Assembly (NCBI RefSeq): GCF_021155765.1
Contig: NC_060111.1
Coordinates: forward strand, 2,847,997-2,911,996
DNA length: 64,000 bases
Reading direction: 5' to 3'
Source of the DNA: Diprion similis
Taxonomy: Eukaryota > Arthropoda > Insecta > Hymenoptera > Diprionidae
How positions within the stretch are numbered: the first letter of the stretch is position 1; the number at the start of each line of letters is the position of its first letter. Under the pieces are notes generated by a model, which saw nothing but the letters and a program-made list of their open reading frames with translations, was not told the origin of the DNA and ran no database searches. The translations under genes and the position numbers were made by a program. Shown in pieces: positions 62,573 through 64,000 of this stretch.

Positions 62573-64000
62573 TTATTTCGGCTTAGCAGCAAATTTAGCT
62601 GCTATCTGTTTCTTTTTCTTGTCAAACTTGTTGAACTTTTGTTTTTTTTTCTTATCAGCTTTCTGCCCTTGAAAACCATTGCCTGATTTGCTGCCCGGCT
62701 GCTCATTCCCTTTTTGCCTCTGTTGTTCCCCTTGTGAACGCTTCTGTTGTTTTGTCTCTTTCCTTTGTTGAGCATTTTGACTATTGTGAGTCTGAAGCAA
62801 AAATACATGATTTAGCAACAGTATAGGTTCTATACTATGTTCAAAATACGTATATTGTTATGGCAATAAACAATACGAGTCGATGTCAACTGACACGATT
62901 TCATAGTAAATGGAAAACGAAATCATGATGCTGTCTGATATATATATATATATATATAAAAAATACTCACCGCTAACGCAATTGGGTCATTGGAGTTGTC
63001 CTTACGTCTTTTGGGTGAAGTACCTTGATTGGGTTTGGAATGAGGCCTTTTTTGACTTAATGGTCCCTGTTTCTTTTGAGACGAAGGTTTATCTGTGCAT
63101 GTATTCACCCTGATTTCTCGATTGAGAAGAGTAGTGCCGTTAAGCTTGAGTGCTAGGGCAACTGAGTCGGAATTTTCGAAATTGATGTATCCAAAGCCCT
63201 TGCCTATTTTCGTTTTCTTATCTCTGACGATTCGTACAGATAAAATTTTACCACAATCCTCAAAGTGGGACCAAATCGAGTTGTCATCAATTTCTGCAAT
63301 AGAAAAAATTACATTGCAATGAATAGAATGAGTTACAAAAAAATAAAAAAAACAGTAATGGCCGACCTCTTTATATGTTCTATATGTTTTTGGTTTAAAC
63401 TATACTCACTGAAAGGCAAATTGCCCAGGAAGACAGCTTTTTTTTGGTCAGGTTTAGGACCGTCGCCGCTAACCAAATCAACCCTCAAGAAAAATTCATT
63501 AAACTTGTGTCCGTTCATTGAAAGAGCTTTCTTTGCTGCATCTTCAGCGTGGTATCTGATGTATGCATGTAACGAGGATACAACTGGATGAAGTTGATCT
63601 CTCTTAATAATAGAAAGTTTTTTCGAAGTTTTACCATCTTTTCCAATGCCTCCCCTTATTCTGATTACTTCAATAGGTCCAAACTTTTTGAACAGTTTTA
63701 TCAACTGTTCTTTTACCACATCTTTTGGAAGATTGCCGACGTATATCGACCGTCTATTTCTAGCCTCAATTTCCTGTGGCGTGAGTTCTTTACCTGAGTC
63801 ATCTAAAGATTTACCATCTGCCAAATCCTCATCATCATCTTCCTCATCGTCATCTTCCTCCTCGTCATCATTGTCAGAATTATTTTCTAGCAATGAAAGC
63901 TTAGAAGTTTCCGTATCATCTTCAGCATCATCGCTATCCTCATCTTCTTCATCATCATCGCTGTCCTCTTCTTCATCCTCGTCATCCTTTTCCTCAGCTA
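62573..64000 (-). CDS. Rbm34: RNA-binding protein 34 (Nop12-like), partial at 5' end
   Basis: Three exons in the window: 64000-63410 (open to the edge), 63293-62971 and 62791-62573; phases join. The order is an acidic Asp/Glu-Ser tract (63830-64000), then RRM1 (RNP2 SIYVGNL; then LFKKFGPIEVIRIRGG, with the RBM34-type insertion KLSIIKRDQLHP, and ending AYIRYHAEDAAKKALSMNG). RRM2 begins KKAVFLGNLPF, with DDNSIWSHFEDCGKILSVRI and RNP1-like KGFGYINF, followed by SDSVALALKLNGT. The Lys/Gln/Ser-rich basic tail ends KQIAAKFAAKPK. RBM34 is the animal counterpart of yeast Nop12, a nucleolar protein of pre-60S ribosome assembly; the basic tail fits nucleolar targeting. The start codon lies right of the window. 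Confidence 0.92.

Noticed and set aside
1-64000. tRNA, rRNA, CRISPR or other RNA genes
   Set aside because: I looked for B-box-like GGTTCGAATCC and cloverleaf arms and for regularly spaced short repeats. The only regular repeat is the 304-bp satellite, which has no spacers.

Overview
The window looks like nuclear DNA of an insect. It is AT-rich, its genes are split by many short GT-AG introns, it carries numerous MITE-like inverted-repeat elements, and the orthologues read closest to arthropod versions. Hymenoptera is only an impression and I cannot fix the order or species. All gene calls come from reading translations against remembered family sequences. Exon borders were set by splice consensus plus codon-phase continuity.

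Layout, left to right. 319-7432 (-): a BTBD3/BTBD6-type BTB protein (fly lute), with its 3' end off the left edge. 11726-14871 (+): the TFIIIB subunit BRF1, whose N-terminal third I cannot find. 15655-16413 (-): the small phosphatase DUSP23. 18158-21956 (+): a type-A leucine-rich-repeat GPCR (LGR1, FSHR/TSHR-like). 23509-31248 (+): the E3 ubiquitin ligase Pellino, with a 4.6 kb first intron full of inverted-repeat elements. 34388-36256 (-): the KICSTOR subunit kaptin (KPTN). 37104-39098 (+): DNA polymerase iota in one exon, divergent from KPTN. 40285-43711 (+): the tRNA-splicing endonuclease subunit TSEN54. About 45230-61700: a 16.5 kb satellite array of 304-bp units. 62573-64000 (-): RBM34, with its 5' end off the right edge.

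These are independent housekeeping, signalling and repair genes, with no operon logic. BRF1 (Pol III initiation) and TSEN54 (tRNA splicing) both serve tRNA production, but they are 26 kb apart and probably neighbours by chance.

The most notable non-genic items are: the homogeneous 304-bp satellite with traces of higher-order structure; a dispersed MITE family ending in CTGAAGTTAGTAACGTTA-like inverted repeats with at least six copies; two head-to-head copies of a ~130-bp element in the KPTN/POLI divergent promoter; and several foldback elements in Pellino intron 1. The most notable genic items are: a 163-codon open read-through past a canonical donor in the BTB gene, suggesting a BTB-only isoform; a GC-AG intron in LGR1; and the missing 5' part of BRF1. 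I did not find a clearly new multi-gene system.
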